Counted from the stretch's first letter, positions 1 through 8,235 are shown. The stretch: DNA of 64,000 nt from Ardenticatenaceae bacterium (GCA_020634375.1 JACKBX010000012.1:65039-129038); one strand, 5' to 3'. Translations and numbers: made by a program. The notes: generated from the letters alone by a model not told the origin.

Positions 1-186
1 ACTGCTGGTGCTATGACCGGCTACATCATCCCTATTTTTGCTGTTTTTGGCGGCTGGCTTTTGTTGGGCGAGAAAATTACGCCAGTGATGTTGGGCGGTA
101 TGGCCTTGATCATTGCTGGAATCGCCATCTTGAATGAGCGTAAACTTGGCATGATTGAAACACCGCCTGATATATCAGGGGATTGA
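1..186 (+). CDS. EamA/DMT-family permease, C-terminal end
   Basis: Reading frame 1 is open from the window edge to TGA at 184-186 and gives 61 residues. It contains two hydrophobic segments: one around IIPIFAVFGGWLLLGEKIT and one around MLGGMALIIAGIAIL, followed by a short polar tail ending ISGD. The pattern of a helix ending in LGE, a turn with a proline, then a final glycine-rich helix ending in a polar residue is the signature end of EamA drug/metabolite exporters. These are ten-helix inner-membrane proteins. The substrate cannot be told from the tail. The start lies outside the window. A terminator follows 45 bases downstream, so this is the last gene of its transcript. Confidence 0.8.
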   Translation, partial: TAGAMTGYIIPIFAVFGGWLLLGEKITPVMLGGMALIIAGIAILNERKLGMIETPPDISGD

Positions 187-230
187 TCTTCGAATCTCAC
201 TTGAGGTCATTCAAAAGCATATGTTGATGT

Positions 231-260
231 GGGCAACCGAGGGGTTGCCTTTTTCTTTTT
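231..260 (+). terminator. Rho-independent terminator after the EamA gene
   Basis: Inverted repeat GGCAACC / GGTTGCC around a loop of about five bases is followed by a long T-rich run with one C. It closes the permease transcript and isolates the promoter that begins at 274. Confidence 0.85.
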
Positions 261-273
261 AGAAAATTGGCTC

Positions 274-302
274 TTGACAAAGTGTAAGTTAGACACTATT
301 AT
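274..302 (+). promoter_or_regulatory. Sigma-70 type promoter of the SPFH gene
   Basis: TTGACA at 274-279 and TATTAT at 297-302 are separated by 17 bases, which is the optimal housekeeping spacing. It fires into the gene starting at 346. A repeated inverted repeat overlaps and follows it. Confidence 0.8.
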
Positions 303-328
303 TTTGATATAGTGTTTCAAATACACTA
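281..328 (+). promoter_or_regulatory. Pair of inverted-repeat operators AGTGT-N7-ACACT
   Basis: Two copies of AGTGT-N7-ACACT lie at 281-297 and 311-327, exactly 30 bases apart (about three helical turns). The first fills the -35/-10 spacer and the second covers the start of the transcript. This layout suits a repressor binding as two dimers. The regulator is not identified. Confidence 0.6.
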
Positions 329-345
329 ATAAAGGAGCGAGTGTG

Positions 346-1218
346 ATGATGAAGCTGTTTTTTGCAATTATGATGACGACTTTTACGGCTGGTGTTGTGT
401 TTGGTGAGGTTGGGTTGTGGGTAACGGCCGTTTCTGCCACTATCCTTTTCCTTCTTTGGTTTGTCATGCGTCATGCCCTGGTGCGCATCCCCGAAATGGC
501 TGTAGGTGTTGTTTATCATGCTGAATCACAGCGCTTTTTGCGGTTTTTACCTCCCGGACACCATTGGATGATGCCATTTGTGGAAAAATTGGCGGAGCCA
601 ATTTCTACCGCTCCCGCCACACTTCAGGGATTCAGCAAGGGCATACAGGCCAGCGGTGGCATCCTGCTTAATATTACCTGGTCGCTGAGTTACAGCCTCA
701 ATCCGCTGCGCATTGCTCCAGAGAAAGCAGCGAAGTTGGCGCGGACATTGCCACGGAAAACGGCCGTGCTTGCCACACGCCACCTCGACAACATCTTCCA
801 ACACATCATCGGTGATCTCGCCATCACCGAGCTAACCCAGCCAGGTGCGCACAAGCGCTTAGAGCGTCAGGTGCGTCAGCAAGCGGCTGCCCGTCTTGCC
901 CCCCTCGGTTTTGAGGTATCCTTGGTCATGATTGGCGCTATTGAACTGCCAACCCCAGTGCAAACAGCACTGGAAGCGGCCCAAGAGCGCCGTCTACATG
1001 CCGAAAATGAAGCATTCGCCCTGGCACAATTGCAGCGTGTCGTCAGCCAATTCTCTGAAAGCGACATGCAGCGACTGATGGAGCTGGAACGCATCCACCA
1101 TTTGGGGCAAAATGGCGTAACATTGCTCTACTCTGCTGGCTACGAAGCCCAATCTGCCCCTCCATTACGCCGCCGTACCTCGCCATTTACCCAACCTTTC
1201 GTCATCCCCGCACAGTAG
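346..1218 (+). CDS. SPFH/band 7 domain membrane protein
   Basis: A 290-residue protein with two N-terminal hydrophobic segments (roughly residues 4-20 and 23-44) and then an SPFH/prohibitin-like domain from about 50 to 200, beginning with IPEMAVGVVY and including the PGHHWMMPFVEK stretch. The end of the domain (LGFEVSLVMIGAIELPTPVQ) leads into an Ala/Glu/Arg-rich helix, as in stomatins. Family members form membrane scaffolds or rings. The tail after residue 265 is Pro/Arg-rich and looks disordered. Start: AAGGAG at 332-337 is 8 bases before ATG 346; GTG 343 and ATG 349 are alternatives. The gene is monocistronic behind a strong promoter with twin operators, which suggests tight regulation. 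Its partner and precise role are unknown; stomatin operons usually carry an NfeD protein, and none is here. Confidence 0.75.
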   Translation: MMKLFFAIMMTTFTAGVVFGEVGLWVTAVSATILFLLWFVMRHALVRIPEMAVGVVYHAESQRFLRFLPPGHHWMMPFVEKLAEPISTAPATLQGFSKGIQASGGILLNITWSLSYSLNPLRIAPEKAAKLARTLPRKTAVLATRHLDNIFQHIIGDLAITELTQPGAHKRLERQVRQQAAARLAPLGFEVSLVMIGAIELPTPVQTALEAAQERRLHAENEAFALAQLQRVVSQFSESDMQRLMELERIHHLGQNGVTLLYSAGYEAQSAPPLRRRTSPFTQPFVIPAQ

Positions 1219-1274
1219 CTTGCTCGCCTGCCGCACTTTGTTAAACTGCACCCATTGCAAAGAGAAGGTGTCTT

Positions 1275-1745
1275 ATGAAAATCGCCATTGGTGCAGACGA
1301 ACGAACCCATCTAACAGATCAAGTTGTCGCAAATGTGCAGCAGCGTGGGCATGATGTGCTGCTTTATGGCCCATTGCGTGACAAAGAAGCATATTGGCCA
1401 GCCGTTGCCCAACAAGTTGCGGAAGCGGTGGCCTCTGGCATGGCCGATGAGGGCATTCTTTTCTGCTGGACAGGCACAGGAGTTGCTCTGGCAGCCAACA
1501 AAGTGCCCGGTATCCGCGCTGCACTGTGCGACGACGCTGAAACTGCACGCGGCGCACGGTTGTGGAACAATGCTAACATCCTCTGCTTTTCATTGCGCCG
1601 CACATCTGACATTGTCGCCCAAGAAATTCTCGACCGCTGGTTTGATACAGCTTACATTCCCAACGAAGTTGACGAAACCTGTTTGGCGCAGGTTCAGGCC
1701 ATCGAAGAGAAATATCGCAATCGTCAATCACCCATTGTTAATTGA
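1275..1745 (+). CDS. RpiB/LacAB-family sugar-phosphate isomerase
   Basis: 156 residues, the normal length for the RpiB/LacA/LacB family, which interconverts aldose and ketose phosphates such as ribose-5-P and ribulose-5-P in the cytoplasm. The start MKIAIGADE matches the family's first beta strand. The active-site loop reads FCWTGTGVALAANK (residues 63-76) with the candidate proton-transfer Cys at 64, followed by VPGIRAALC, a near-diagnostic segment. The loop has an extra Trp where ribose enzymes have CGTG, and the later RSHNDAN-type segment reads RLWNNAN. The substrate may therefore differ from ribose-5-P. AAGG lies upstream of ATG 1275. It is probably cotranscribed with nothing else, because a separate promoter for the next gene overlaps its stop codon. 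Confidence 0.8.
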   Translation: MKIAIGADERTHLTDQVVANVQQRGHDVLLYGPLRDKEAYWPAVAQQVAEAVASGMADEGILFCWTGTGVALAANKVPGIRAALCDDAETARGARLWNNANILCFSLRRTSDIVAQEILDRWFDTAYIPNEVDETCLAQVQAIEEKYRNRQSPIVN

Positions 1746-1770
1746 ACAAAGCGTACAAATGTTCTATAAT
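1742..1770 (+). promoter_or_regulatory. Promoter of the radical SAM gene, overlapping the rpiB stop
   Basis: TTGAAC at 1742-1747 and TATAAT at 1765-1770 are separated by 17 bases. Transcription would begin at about 1776-1778. The first good ATG of the downstream gene is at 1777, so the mRNA would have no leader. Confidence 0.75.
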
Positions 1771-1776
1771 ATAGGC

Positions 1777-3003
1777 ATGGATGCTCTAGCAAAATTGCGT
1801 GTGATGTCTGAACATATGTCGCTGGAACCGGCTGAAGAAGTCACTTTCCGCCCTACCCCACCCCCGGCGGCGGAGACTAAACCTGGTGTCGCCCCCTGTG
1901 GGCAGGTGATTGTGCCGCGTGAGGAGGCGGTGCAGGGCAAGCAGGATCAGGCTGTTTTTCATGCCAAACTGCCTAACGGCAAAACGATTCCCCTACTTAA
2001 AACCATGTTGACTTCGGCATGTGAGCGCAATTGTCATTATTGCCCCTTTCGTGCTGGCCGTAATTATCGTCGTGTCACGTTTAAGCCAGAAGAGATGGCT
2101 CAAACAGTGGTGGATATGTATCGTGCGGGATTGGTACAGGGGGTGTTTCTCAGTTCGGGCATTATTGGCGGCAGTGTGAAAACGCAAGATAAGCTGCTGG
2201 ATGCGGTGGCGATTTTGCGGAAGAAATATCGGTTTCGTGGCTATGTGCATTTGAAGGTGATGCCGGGTGCGGAGCAGGCGCAAATTGAGCAGGCGATGAC
2301 GCTAGCAGATCGGTTGTCGGTGAATTTGGAAGCGCCGAATGAGCGGCGGCTGGCAGCCTTGGCGCCCAAAAAGGTGTTTGTGGATGAGTTGTTACGGCCG
2401 TTGCAGCTTATCGAGCAAATCCGCCGTGATAAACCGGAACAGTTGGGCTGGAACGGCCGTTGGCCTTCTACCACCAGCCAATTTGTCGTCGGTGCAGTCG
2501 AGGAGAGCGATCTGGAATTGTTGAGTACCGCAGAGTACCTACATAAGCAGCTTCATCTCAGCCGCGTTTACTTTTCCACTTTCAACCCCATCTCCGACAC
2601 GCCGCTGGAAAATCACCCGGCCGAGAACCCCCTGCGCACACACCGCCTTTATCAAGCCGCTTTCCTCTTTCGTGACTACCAGTTTGATTTGGAGGAGATG
2701 CCTTTTGGGGCGGACGGCCGTTTGCCCCTGGACACAGACCCCAAACTGGCCTGGGCTTACGCCAACCTGCGCGAAAATCCGGTGGAAGTGAATCGCGCCG
2801 ACCGCGAAGAACTGCTGCGCGTGCCCGGCATTGGCCCCAAAGGAGCAGCCCTCATCCTGGCTGCCAGGCGGCGCGGTGTGCTGCGTGAAGTAATGCATTT
2901 GCAGCAAATTGGTGTGCAGACAAAGCGCCTGAAACCGTTTGTTTTGTTGGATGGGAAACGGCCGTCTTACCAACTGCCGCTTTTTAGAGAGGGGGAAACA
3001 TGA
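1777..3003 (+). CDS. Radical SAM protein with helix-hairpin-helix tail (putative DNA modification/repair)
   Basis: 408 residues. Cys82, Cys86 and Cys89 form the CX3CX2C radical SAM cluster (CERNCHYC). A TIM-barrel-like region follows with FLSSGI and VNLEAPNE, and a C-terminal helix-hairpin-helix (LLRVPGIGPKGAALIL, about 345-362) that normally binds DNA. This arrangement matches the family annotated as putative DNA modification/repair radical SAM protein, which usually neighbours a uracil-DNA-glycosylase-like partner; the partner here is instead a small protein of unknown function. Start: the frame is open far upstream inside rpiB, but a promoter at 1742-1770 puts transcription at ATG 1777. 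ATG 1804 is an alternative. The stop overlaps the next start (ATGA), so the two genes are translationally coupled. Confidence 0.8.
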   Translation: MDALAKLRVMSEHMSLEPAEEVTFRPTPPPAAETKPGVAPCGQVIVPREEAVQGKQDQAVFHAKLPNGKTIPLLKTMLTSACERNCHYCPFRAGRNYRRVTFKPEEMAQTVVDMYRAGLVQGVFLSSGIIGGSVKTQDKLLDAVAILRKKYRFRGYVHLKVMPGAEQAQIEQAMTLADRLSVNLEAPNERRLAALAPKKVFVDELLRPLQLIEQIRRDKPEQLGWNGRWPSTTSQFVVGAVEESDLELLSTAEYLHKQLHLSRVYFSTFNPISDTPLENHPAENPLRTHRLYQAAFLFRDYQFDLEEMPFGADGRLPLDTDPKLAWAYANLRENPVEVNRADREELLRVPGIGPKGAALILAARRRGVLREVMHLQQIGVQTKRLKPFVLLDGKRPSYQLPLFREGET

Positions 3004-3344
3004 ACGGCCGTTTCATTGGCGAACCCATCACCGTTGAATACGATACCGCCCCCGTTTACAGCAAACGCCCGCCTTGCCCAAACCGCCTGATTTGGCGCGA
3101 GGAAACCTATGCCATTGAATCACTCTTGGAATCGTGGGTGGACTTTGGGCGGCGCGGGCGGATGGCGCAAAATATGCGCCCGGAACATGCGGCACGAGCA
3201 GCACAGCACGGTTCATGGGGCGTCGGGCGATTCTATTTTCGTGTGCAAGTAACCGGTGGGCAGATGTTTGAATTTTACTATGACCGCGCCCCCAAAAACG
3301 CAGATGATCGACACGGTAATTGGTTTTTGACTCGGCAAATGTAA
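3000..3344 (+). CDS. DUF6504-like small protein, partner of the radical SAM gene
   Basis: 114 residues, overlapping the radical SAM stop by four bases (ATGA). It has a basic, aromatic middle (PNRLIWREETYAIE, then LLESWVDFGRRGR) and an end rich in beta-strand residues (FYFRVQVTGGQMFEFYYD), closing with NWFLTRQM. This pattern of a short barrel-like fold that reads a diagonal of aromatic residues resembles DUF6504, a family often next to DNA-repair genes. No catalytic motif is visible. The tight coupling suggests it works with the radical SAM enzyme, perhaps as an accessory or specificity subunit. An ACGGCCGT element sits directly at the start codon, so the protein begins MNGRF. Confidence 0.6.
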   Translation: MNGRFIGEPITVEYDTAPVYSKRPPCPNRLIWREETYAIESLLESWVDFGRRGRMAQNMRPEHAARAAQHGSWGVGRFYFRVQVTGGQMFEFYYDRAPKNADDRHGNWFLTRQM

Positions 3345-3354
3345 ATGGTTTTTT

Positions 3355-3410
3355 GTGAAACGTGATGCATGAAACGTGAAGTTTTTTCACGTTTCACGCA
3401 TCACGTTTTT
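3355..3410. repeat. GTGAAAC-word hairpin, copy 1
   Basis: Words of the type GTGAAAC and GTGATGC in one arm are mirrored by GTTTCAC and GCATCAC in the other arm around a T-run. It lies between two convergent genes and can act as a two-way terminator. Confidence 0.85.
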
Positions 3411-3633
3411 ATTTCTTACCTAAAAATCCCCCCAACCCTTTTTTCAGCAAATCTTCTGCCTGATCAACTACCTGATCGATGACCTCTTCATTTGCCAGGG
3501 CGGCATCAACCTGGCTGGCTAATGGCGCGGGTAGTTTCTCTTTCAGAAAATCGACCACAGCCTCGGCCGCTTTCTTGGCCTGTGCTTCTGGTAAACCCGT
3601 TTTCTCAACTACAACTTTTACTAATTCGTCCAT
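3409..3633 (-). CDS. Small helical protein (DUF2267-like)
   Basis: 74 residues, acidic-amphipathic and almost entirely helical: it begins MDELVKVVVEKTGLPEAQAKKAAEAV, continues with VVDFLKEKLPAPLASQ, and ends GLGGFLGKK. The pairing of a helix-turn with TGLPEAQAKKA and an FLKEKLP segment resembles DUF2267-type proteins, whose function is not established. AAGGAG lies 6 bases before ATG 3633. The stop codon TAA lies within the edge of the first GTGAAAC hairpin, so that repeat probably terminates the transcript. No motif points to catalysis. It could act as a small scaffold or stress protein, but that is only a guess. Confidence 0.65.
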   Translation of the reverse strand: MDELVKVVVEKTGLPEAQAKKAAEAVVDFLKEKLPAPLASQVDAALANEEVIDQVVDQAEDLLKKGLGGFLGKK

Positions 3634-3654
3634 TGTTTACTCCTTGTGTCAAGA

Positions 3655-3738
3655 TTTCGCAAGTCTGCAAGTGGGCAAGTTTGCAAGTAAAAAGGTATCC
3701 CTGATCGCATGGACTTGCAAACCTGCATACTTGCACAC
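3655..3738. repeat. GCAAGT-word inverted repeat
   Basis: Words GCAAGTCT, GCAAGTGG, GCAAGTTT and GCAAGTAA run in the left arm; ACTTGCAAACC and ACTTGCACACC mirror them in the right arm. It fills the gap between two minus-strand genes and is one of several word-repeat families in this window. Confidence 0.7.
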
Positions 3739-3744
3739 CTACCG

Positions 3745-5265
3745 CTATTCTTTCTGCGCCATTTCTTGCCAGGCGGCGCGGCGGTCTTGTTGGGTGACGG
3801 GGTTTCGCAAATCGTGGAGAACATCGTCCACGTATGCTTGTTGTCTCATGCCGATGAGCACGGCCGTTACCCCCAACGTAGAACGCAAAGCACGCACGGC
3901 CGTTTGACTGAGCGTCCCCGCAGCCCAATCCGCATCGGCGGCAACCGCCTTTTCGCGGATAGCCTGCGCCAACTTATGTCCATCCCCCTGATAATACGAC
4001 GTGACAGCCGCCAACATCGTATTTAACGAGTTCACATACCCTTCCAGCCAGGAATCCACGTTCACGGGCGGATTTTCGATGTTTGCGAGGAACTGCGTGC
4101 CGCTGCGAGCGCGGGGCAAAATAAACCGCGAGCGTACATCGCGCCAATTGTGGTACGTGCCAAACGCCCGCCACTGCCCTTGCAGCATGATGCCGACGGC
4201 CATGTACTCCAAAACTTGCTGCCGTGTTTCATCATCCAATGGCAGCGCGGGCAAAATTTCGTCTTGCAAAATGCGCTCCACGCGCACAGACATGTCAACC
4301 GTGGTTGACACTTCGAACTTGCTAGCAGGGTACGCGGGTGCGGGCACATCTGCCAGGCGCGTCACGGCATTGTCCTGAATGGCATTGAGCGGACGGTTGA
4401 TTAGCACGCCCAACCCTGCCTCATGCGCTGTTTCTAGCACGGCTTTTTCGCCCGGTTGGTTAGGTTGGGTAATGGCTTCGCTCTCGAATAGGTTCATGGG
4501 GAATTGCACGACGCGAAAGTGGTGAGGACGGCCGTTCTCACGCTCAATATCATCTGCAATGGCAAGCAGTTTAGTCAGTGACGTAAACTGCGGATCGCTG
4601 ACCGGCACGGGGAAAGTATTGCTGCTAACACCGTAACATTGGATGCGCCCGGCATCCACTTCTGCTTCTAAGTGGCGCAGCGCCAATGCCAGACGGCGAT
4701 AGTATTCGCTTTCTGCTTCGTCGGCGGGGATGCCTGCCTGGTGTGCCCAGCCCAGGTAATATTCCGGGTTGTGCAGCAGGTACACATCCAACGTTTTCAG
4801 GTTGAGGCGTTCCAGTGATCGTGTAAGCTGATCCGCGATGAAATCAGGGTGGATGCAATGTTCAAGGTGGTCAGCATATTCCACCAAATCGGGAAATGGA
4901 TCGCCGTCTGCTTTGCGCTGCTGGCTTAATTCAAGCGCTTGCCCCTGCAAATAGCCTACTTTACTGACGACGACGAGTTGTTCGCGGGCTAGTGTGCCAT
5001 CAGCCAAAAGACCGCCCAGCACTTGCCCGATGATTGTTTCGGAACCACCATCGGCGTAGTTGCTGCTGGTGTCAATCAGGTTGACGCCGCTGCGCAGGGC
5101 GTGTGTCAGGGCGGCGCGGTGCGGTTCAACATCGGGGTCAATACGGTAGCTGCCAAATCCAGCCTCACTGACCGCCCAATTGTTGAGTGGGCGGTAGTGG
5201 AGTTGGCTGAATTTGGCAGCGTAGGTTTGTGTACTTGTGGGTGTGGCTTTTCCGGGAATGGTCAT
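3745..5265 (-). CDS. Aldo/keto reductase with long C-terminal extension
   Basis: 506 residues; typical aldo/keto reductases have about 330. The catalytic tetrad is visible: Asp65 and Tyr70 in NLIDTSSNYADGGSE, Lys102 in VVSKVGYL and His165 in YLLHNPEYY. These NAD(P)H-dependent cytosolic enzymes fold as a TIM barrel and reduce carbonyl groups. NADPH-loop features near the end of the barrel are weak. The segment after about residue 330 (LDDETRQQVLEYMAVGIMLQ and on) is helical and has no counterpart in ordinary members. It ends with an ITVLIGMRQ-like stretch (VTAVLIGMRQQAYVDDVL), which resembles the normal barrel end, so the extra material is an insertion before the last barrel elements rather than a simple tail. 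Substrate is unknown. It is transcribed alone, downstream of nothing obvious. Confidence 0.8.
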   Translation of the reverse strand: MTIPGKATPTSTQTYAAKFSQLHYRPLNNWAVSEAGFGSYRIDPDVEPHRAALTHALRSGVNLIDTSSNYADGGSETIIGQVLGGLLADGTLAREQLVVVSKVGYLQGQALELSQQRKADGDPFPDLVEYADHLEHCIHPDFIADQLTRSLERLNLKTLDVYLLHNPEYYLGWAHQAGIPADEAESEYYRRLALALRHLEAEVDAGRIQCYGVSSNTFPVPVSDPQFTSLTKLLAIADDIERENGRPHHFRVVQFPMNLFESEAITQPNQPGEKAVLETAHEAGLGVLINRPLNAIQDNAVTRLADVPAPAYPASKFEVSTTVDMSVRVERILQDEILPALPLDDETRQQVLEYMAVGIMLQGQWRAFGTYHNWRDVRSRFILPRARSGTQFLANIENPPVNVDSWLEGYVNSLNTMLAAVTSYYQGDGHKLAQAIREKAVAADADWAAGTLSQTAVRALRSTLGVTAVLIGMRQQAYVDDVLHDLRNPVTQQDRRAAWQEMAQKE

Positions 5266-5327
5266 GTGTGGATTATAACGGCCGTTTCCCCATTCCCGCC
5301 ACGTTTTTAGATAAATTGTGCGCCGGG

Positions 5328-6509
5328 CTACGGCTCGTAGCGCCAGTGTGCTTCTTCGAGTGGATACACGCCATCAGGCGGGAGTCGGGGGGCGGTTTGG
5401 GTACGCCCTTCAACCAGCAGGGCGAGATCGGTAGGGCCATTGAGTTCGTCTGTGCTGAATGGGAGGGTGACGGTGAAGACGCTGCTGCCTTGAACAAGAT
5501 CGTAGTCGGTTTCGGCGATGTCCCGGAAGCCGTCAGGCATCACGGCGACGAGTTTAGTGAGCATGGTGGCAGTGGGCCAGGAGCTTAGCTGCACAGCAAA
5601 GGTGATGGTGATGGGCTGCGAGGTGGTGAGGATGGTTCCGGCGGCTGGCTGCATGGCTAGGATGCGTACGCCGTCTTCGGGGAGGGGTGTGGGCACGGCC
5701 GTTTCCGCCATCACAGCTCCTTCATCAACTACCGTTATGTTTGCCAACTCAAACTGCGCAGCGTCATTTGTGGTGAGCAATCGTTCCTGTGTGGCGCGAT
5801 TGTAAACGCCTAAAATAAGTGTGTATTGCCCGGCAGGTAATGTGAATGGCAGCGAGATTTGCGACGTATACTGCCGACCGGGAACCCATTCATAGGTTGG
5901 ATACGCTGGCGCTGCGAGCACTTCATCAAATTGGGCTGCGAGGTTGCCTTGTTGATCAATGGCCTGAATGAAAAAGCTGAGGTCTTCGTCGGTCTTTGTG
6001 GTGAGGTACCAAAGCAAATCAACGCGGATTGGGTCGGCGGCGGCGATGGATTGGCTGCGAATCCAGAAGCCGCGCAGTTGAAGTATCTCGCCAAATGGCT
6101 GCTCAGTGTGGGTGAATTCGGGTGGGAAGGTGGGCAGCGGAATGGGTGTGGGGGTGGGCGTAATTTCCGCAGCGACGGCGACGCTCGTTACCGCAGGTGT
6201 TTCAGTTGTGCGGGCGGCGATGATGGGGCCAACGGCCGTTTCTCGTGATGATTGGCTCATCCAGAAAAAGAGGACGGCGCTGGCAAGGAAAATCAGGGCA
6301 ACGGCCGTGCCAATAGCACTAAGAATGCGAATTGAGGTAAATTGAGTACGGCCGTGTTGGGCCAACAAATTTTGGCGCAAGCTCGCTTTTGTGGCCGCAT
6401 TCATATGCGGTGCAGGCAGTGACTGTTTTTCCAGTTCTGCCGCCAGGCGGCGTTGTGTTTCGCTTGCATTTTGGGGCAGCTTTGGGTCTTGCTTTTGTTT
6501 AGAATTCAT
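5328..6509 (-). CDS. Membrane-anchored partner of the ECF sigma factor (putative anti-sigma)
   Basis: About 393 residues. The N-terminal 60 residues are soluble and charged, a single membrane helix follows (ILSAIGTAVALIFLASAVLFFW), and the rest is an external, Thr/Pro-rich region with two beta-rich repeats containing FTLPAGQYTLILGVYNR and similar strands. This topology, with the gene overlapping the end of an ECF sigma gene, fits an anti-sigma factor whose sensor is outside the membrane. No ZAS zinc motif is seen, so the assignment rests on position and topology. Start: GGAGG lies 5 bases before ATG 6509. GTG 6530 overlaps the sigma stop as GTGA and is an alternative. Several ACGGCCGT copies are translated in frame here as TAV. 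Confidence 0.6.
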   Translation of the reverse strand: MNSKQKQDPKLPQNASETQRRLAAELEKQSLPAPHMNAATKASLRQNLLAQHGRTQFTSIRILSAIGTAVALIFLASAVLFFWMSQSSRETAVGPIIAARTTETPAVTSVAVAAEITPTPTPIPLPTFPPEFTHTEQPFGEILQLRGFWIRSQSIAAADPIRVDLLWYLTTKTDEDLSFFIQAIDQQGNLAAQFDEVLAAPAYPTYEWVPGRQYTSQISLPFTLPAGQYTLILGVYNRATQERLLTTNDAAQFELANITVVDEGAVMAETAVPTPLPEDGVRILAMQPAAGTILTTSQPITITFAVQLSSWPTATMLTKLVAVMPDGFRDIAETDYDLVQGSSVFTVTLPFSTDELNGPTDLALLVEGRTQTAPRLPPDGVYPLEEAHWRYEP

Positions 6510-6526
6510 CATTTCCTCCAATTTGC

Positions 6527-7066
6527 TCACAAATAACCGTTCTCTACTAACTGTTTCTCTAGCCTTTGTAGGGCGCGGTGCAAGCGTTGATACACGGTGT
6601 TGACAGGGCAGTTGAGGATGACGGCCGTTTCCGCACTGGATAATCCCTCAAAAAAACGCAGGGTGATGATGCTGCGGTCTTTGATTGAAAGTTGACCGAG
6701 GGCGTGGTGGAGTTGTTGGCGGTGTTCGTGGGCGAGGACGGCCGTTTCTGTCACTCGTTGCCCGGTTTTGCCGCGCCATTCTTGCCAGGGAACCAGCCAC
6801 TTGCGGCGGCGGTGCTGATTCATGGCTTCGTTGTGCGCAATACGGTACAGCCAGGCGAGCAGAGGTGTCTCAGGACGGTAGCGAGGTAGGTTTTGCAGCG
6901 CTTTTTCAAAGGTAACGGCCGTTACCTCTTCGGCTAATACCTCATCTTGAACTAAGCGATACGCATAGCCAAAGATGCGGTCAACATACTTGTCATATAG
7001 CGCTCCGAAAGCCTGGGGGGTGTCACACGCCTGTTGAATCAGGACGGTATCGTCAAGCATAGGCAA
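6527..7066 (-). CDS. ECF sigma factor (RNA polymerase sigma-70 family)
   Basis: 179 residues with the two-domain ECF layout. Region 2 is at about 20-60 (ALYDKYVDRIFGYAYRLV, then AEEVTAVTFEKAL) with the YRIAHNEAMNQHRRR segment after it. Region 4 is at about 120-170, with LSIKDRSIITLRFFEGLSSAETA and a helix-turn-helix ending VNTVYQRLHRALQRL. Such factors direct RNA polymerase to a few stress or envelope promoters. It overlaps the membrane protein gene downstream by four bases, the usual sigma/anti-sigma coupling. It probably autoregulates, but no target promoter was identified in the short upstream gap (7067-7137). Confidence 0.9.
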   Translation of the reverse strand: MPMLDDTVLIQQACDTPQAFGALYDKYVDRIFGYAYRLVQDEVLAEEVTAVTFEKALQNLPRYRPETPLLAWLYRIAHNEAMNQHRRRKWLVPWQEWRGKTGQRVTETAVLAHEHRQQLHHALGQLSIKDRSIITLRFFEGLSSAETAVILNCPVNTVYQRLHRALQRLEKQLVENGYL

Positions 7067-7137
7067 TCCTTTTGCGTTTGTTTGCCTATTTAACGCCTGA
7101 GGTGGAGAAATCTTGCAAAATTGGTGGGAAACGGCCG

Positions 7138-8229
7138 TTATTCACGCAGCGTCGCAATCAAAGAACGCACATCTTGCTCAATCAATTGCAACAGCCGCAG
7201 CAGCTCCTGCCGTTCGGTTGTAGAGATGCCTTGCTGGGAAACACGAGCCAAATGCCCCCTCGCCCACACCAAACGCTGCACACTGGAAATGCGCGTACCG
7301 CTCATCATTTCTGATGGCGGCAATGGCGCTGCTGGCTCCTCTGCAAAATCGCCATAATCATCCCCGAAGGAATCATTGAACGACGATTCACCCATTGCTC
7401 GCGGCGGCGGCAGCGGCTTGTCCATGATGCGAATTGCCTCGTGTACAGTGAGGTCTGGCGCATCATTTTTTAGATAACGTGCTACTTGTCGGTACTGTTT
7501 TGCATCCACGTCACCCGCGTCCAGTGCACGATACAATGCACGTTGTTGCGATGGCTTCAACCCACGCAAAATTCGCGTATCTCGTTCACTGATTTTCCCT
7601 TCACGCACGGCATCTTTAATTTCTTCCGGCAAATCTAGCAATTGAATAATTTGGCTGGCACGCTGCCGCGTAAAGCCCAATCGTTCTCCGACATTTGCCC
7701 AGCTTACTGTGCGCGAATGTGGTTTGTTGTCTATATGCCCTTCGGCAATTTGTGCGTCTAGTTCGGTCTGCATCAAATCGCGCAGGCGCACCATGCCATA
7801 AGCCCGGTCAACGTCATTCAAATCTTCACGCTGGATATTTTCTACCAACTGACGCACAAAACGCGTAATCTCGTCATAATTGCGGCGGCGCACAACAGCC
7901 GGGATGACATCTAGCCCTGCCATTTTTGCCGCCCGCCAACGCCGTTCGCCATGCACAATCATGTATTGATTGGCGCGAACTTCTGTTACCTCAATTGGCT
8001 GAATAACGCCATCCTGACGAATGCTTTCCGCCAACTCTTCCAGGGTCTCTTCAACGAAGGTGTTGCGTGGTTGACCGGGATCGGGGTGGATGGCATCCAA
8101 CTTGAGTGAAAGAAGCTGTAAGCCTGATGCTTGCTCAACATCTTCTGCCGCGCTGAATAATTTTTCCAGGTCACCCGTTTGTGGCGAAATGGAGCGACCG
8201 AGGCTGACTTTTGGCTTTTTTCTAGTCAT
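7138..8229 (-). CDS. parB: ParB/Spo0J-family chromosome partition protein
   Basis: 363 residues. The N-terminal ParB/Srx domain starts near residue 41 with the LDAIHPDPGQPR box and carries GERRWRAAK at 94-102, the CTP-binding and clamp motif. A helix-turn-helix domain follows at about 165-215 (WANVGERLGFTRQRASQIIQLL) for parS recognition. The C-terminus (about 300-360) is a leucine-rich dimerisation helix. The middle is longer than usual, with an acidic insert containing GDDYGDFAEEP. It lies 6 bases after parA, so they form a two-gene operon. It loads at parS and works with ParA in origin segregation. No consensus parS site was found in the window. Confidence 0.9.
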   Translation of the reverse strand: MTRKKPKVSLGRSISPQTGDLEKLFSAAEDVEQASGLQLLSLKLDAIHPDPGQPRNTFVEETLEELAESIRQDGVIQPIEVTEVRANQYMIVHGERRWRAAKMAGLDVIPAVVRRRNYDEITRFVRQLVENIQREDLNDVDRAYGMVRLRDLMQTELDAQIAEGHIDNKPHSRTVSWANVGERLGFTRQRASQIIQLLDLPEEIKDAVREGKISERDTRILRGLKPSQQRALYRALDAGDVDAKQYRQVARYLKNDAPDLTVHEAIRIMDKPLPPPRAMGESSFNDSFGDDYGDFAEEPAAPLPPSEMMSGTRISSVQRLVWARGHLARVSQQGISTTERQELLRLLQLIEQDVRSLIATLRE

Positions 8230-8235
8230 GGCTGA

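Noticed and set aside
1324..1776. Long N-terminal extension of the radical SAM gene
   Set aside because: It overlaps the rpiB-like gene for most of its length, has no family match and is preceded by no ribosome site; the promoter at 1742 supports the later start.
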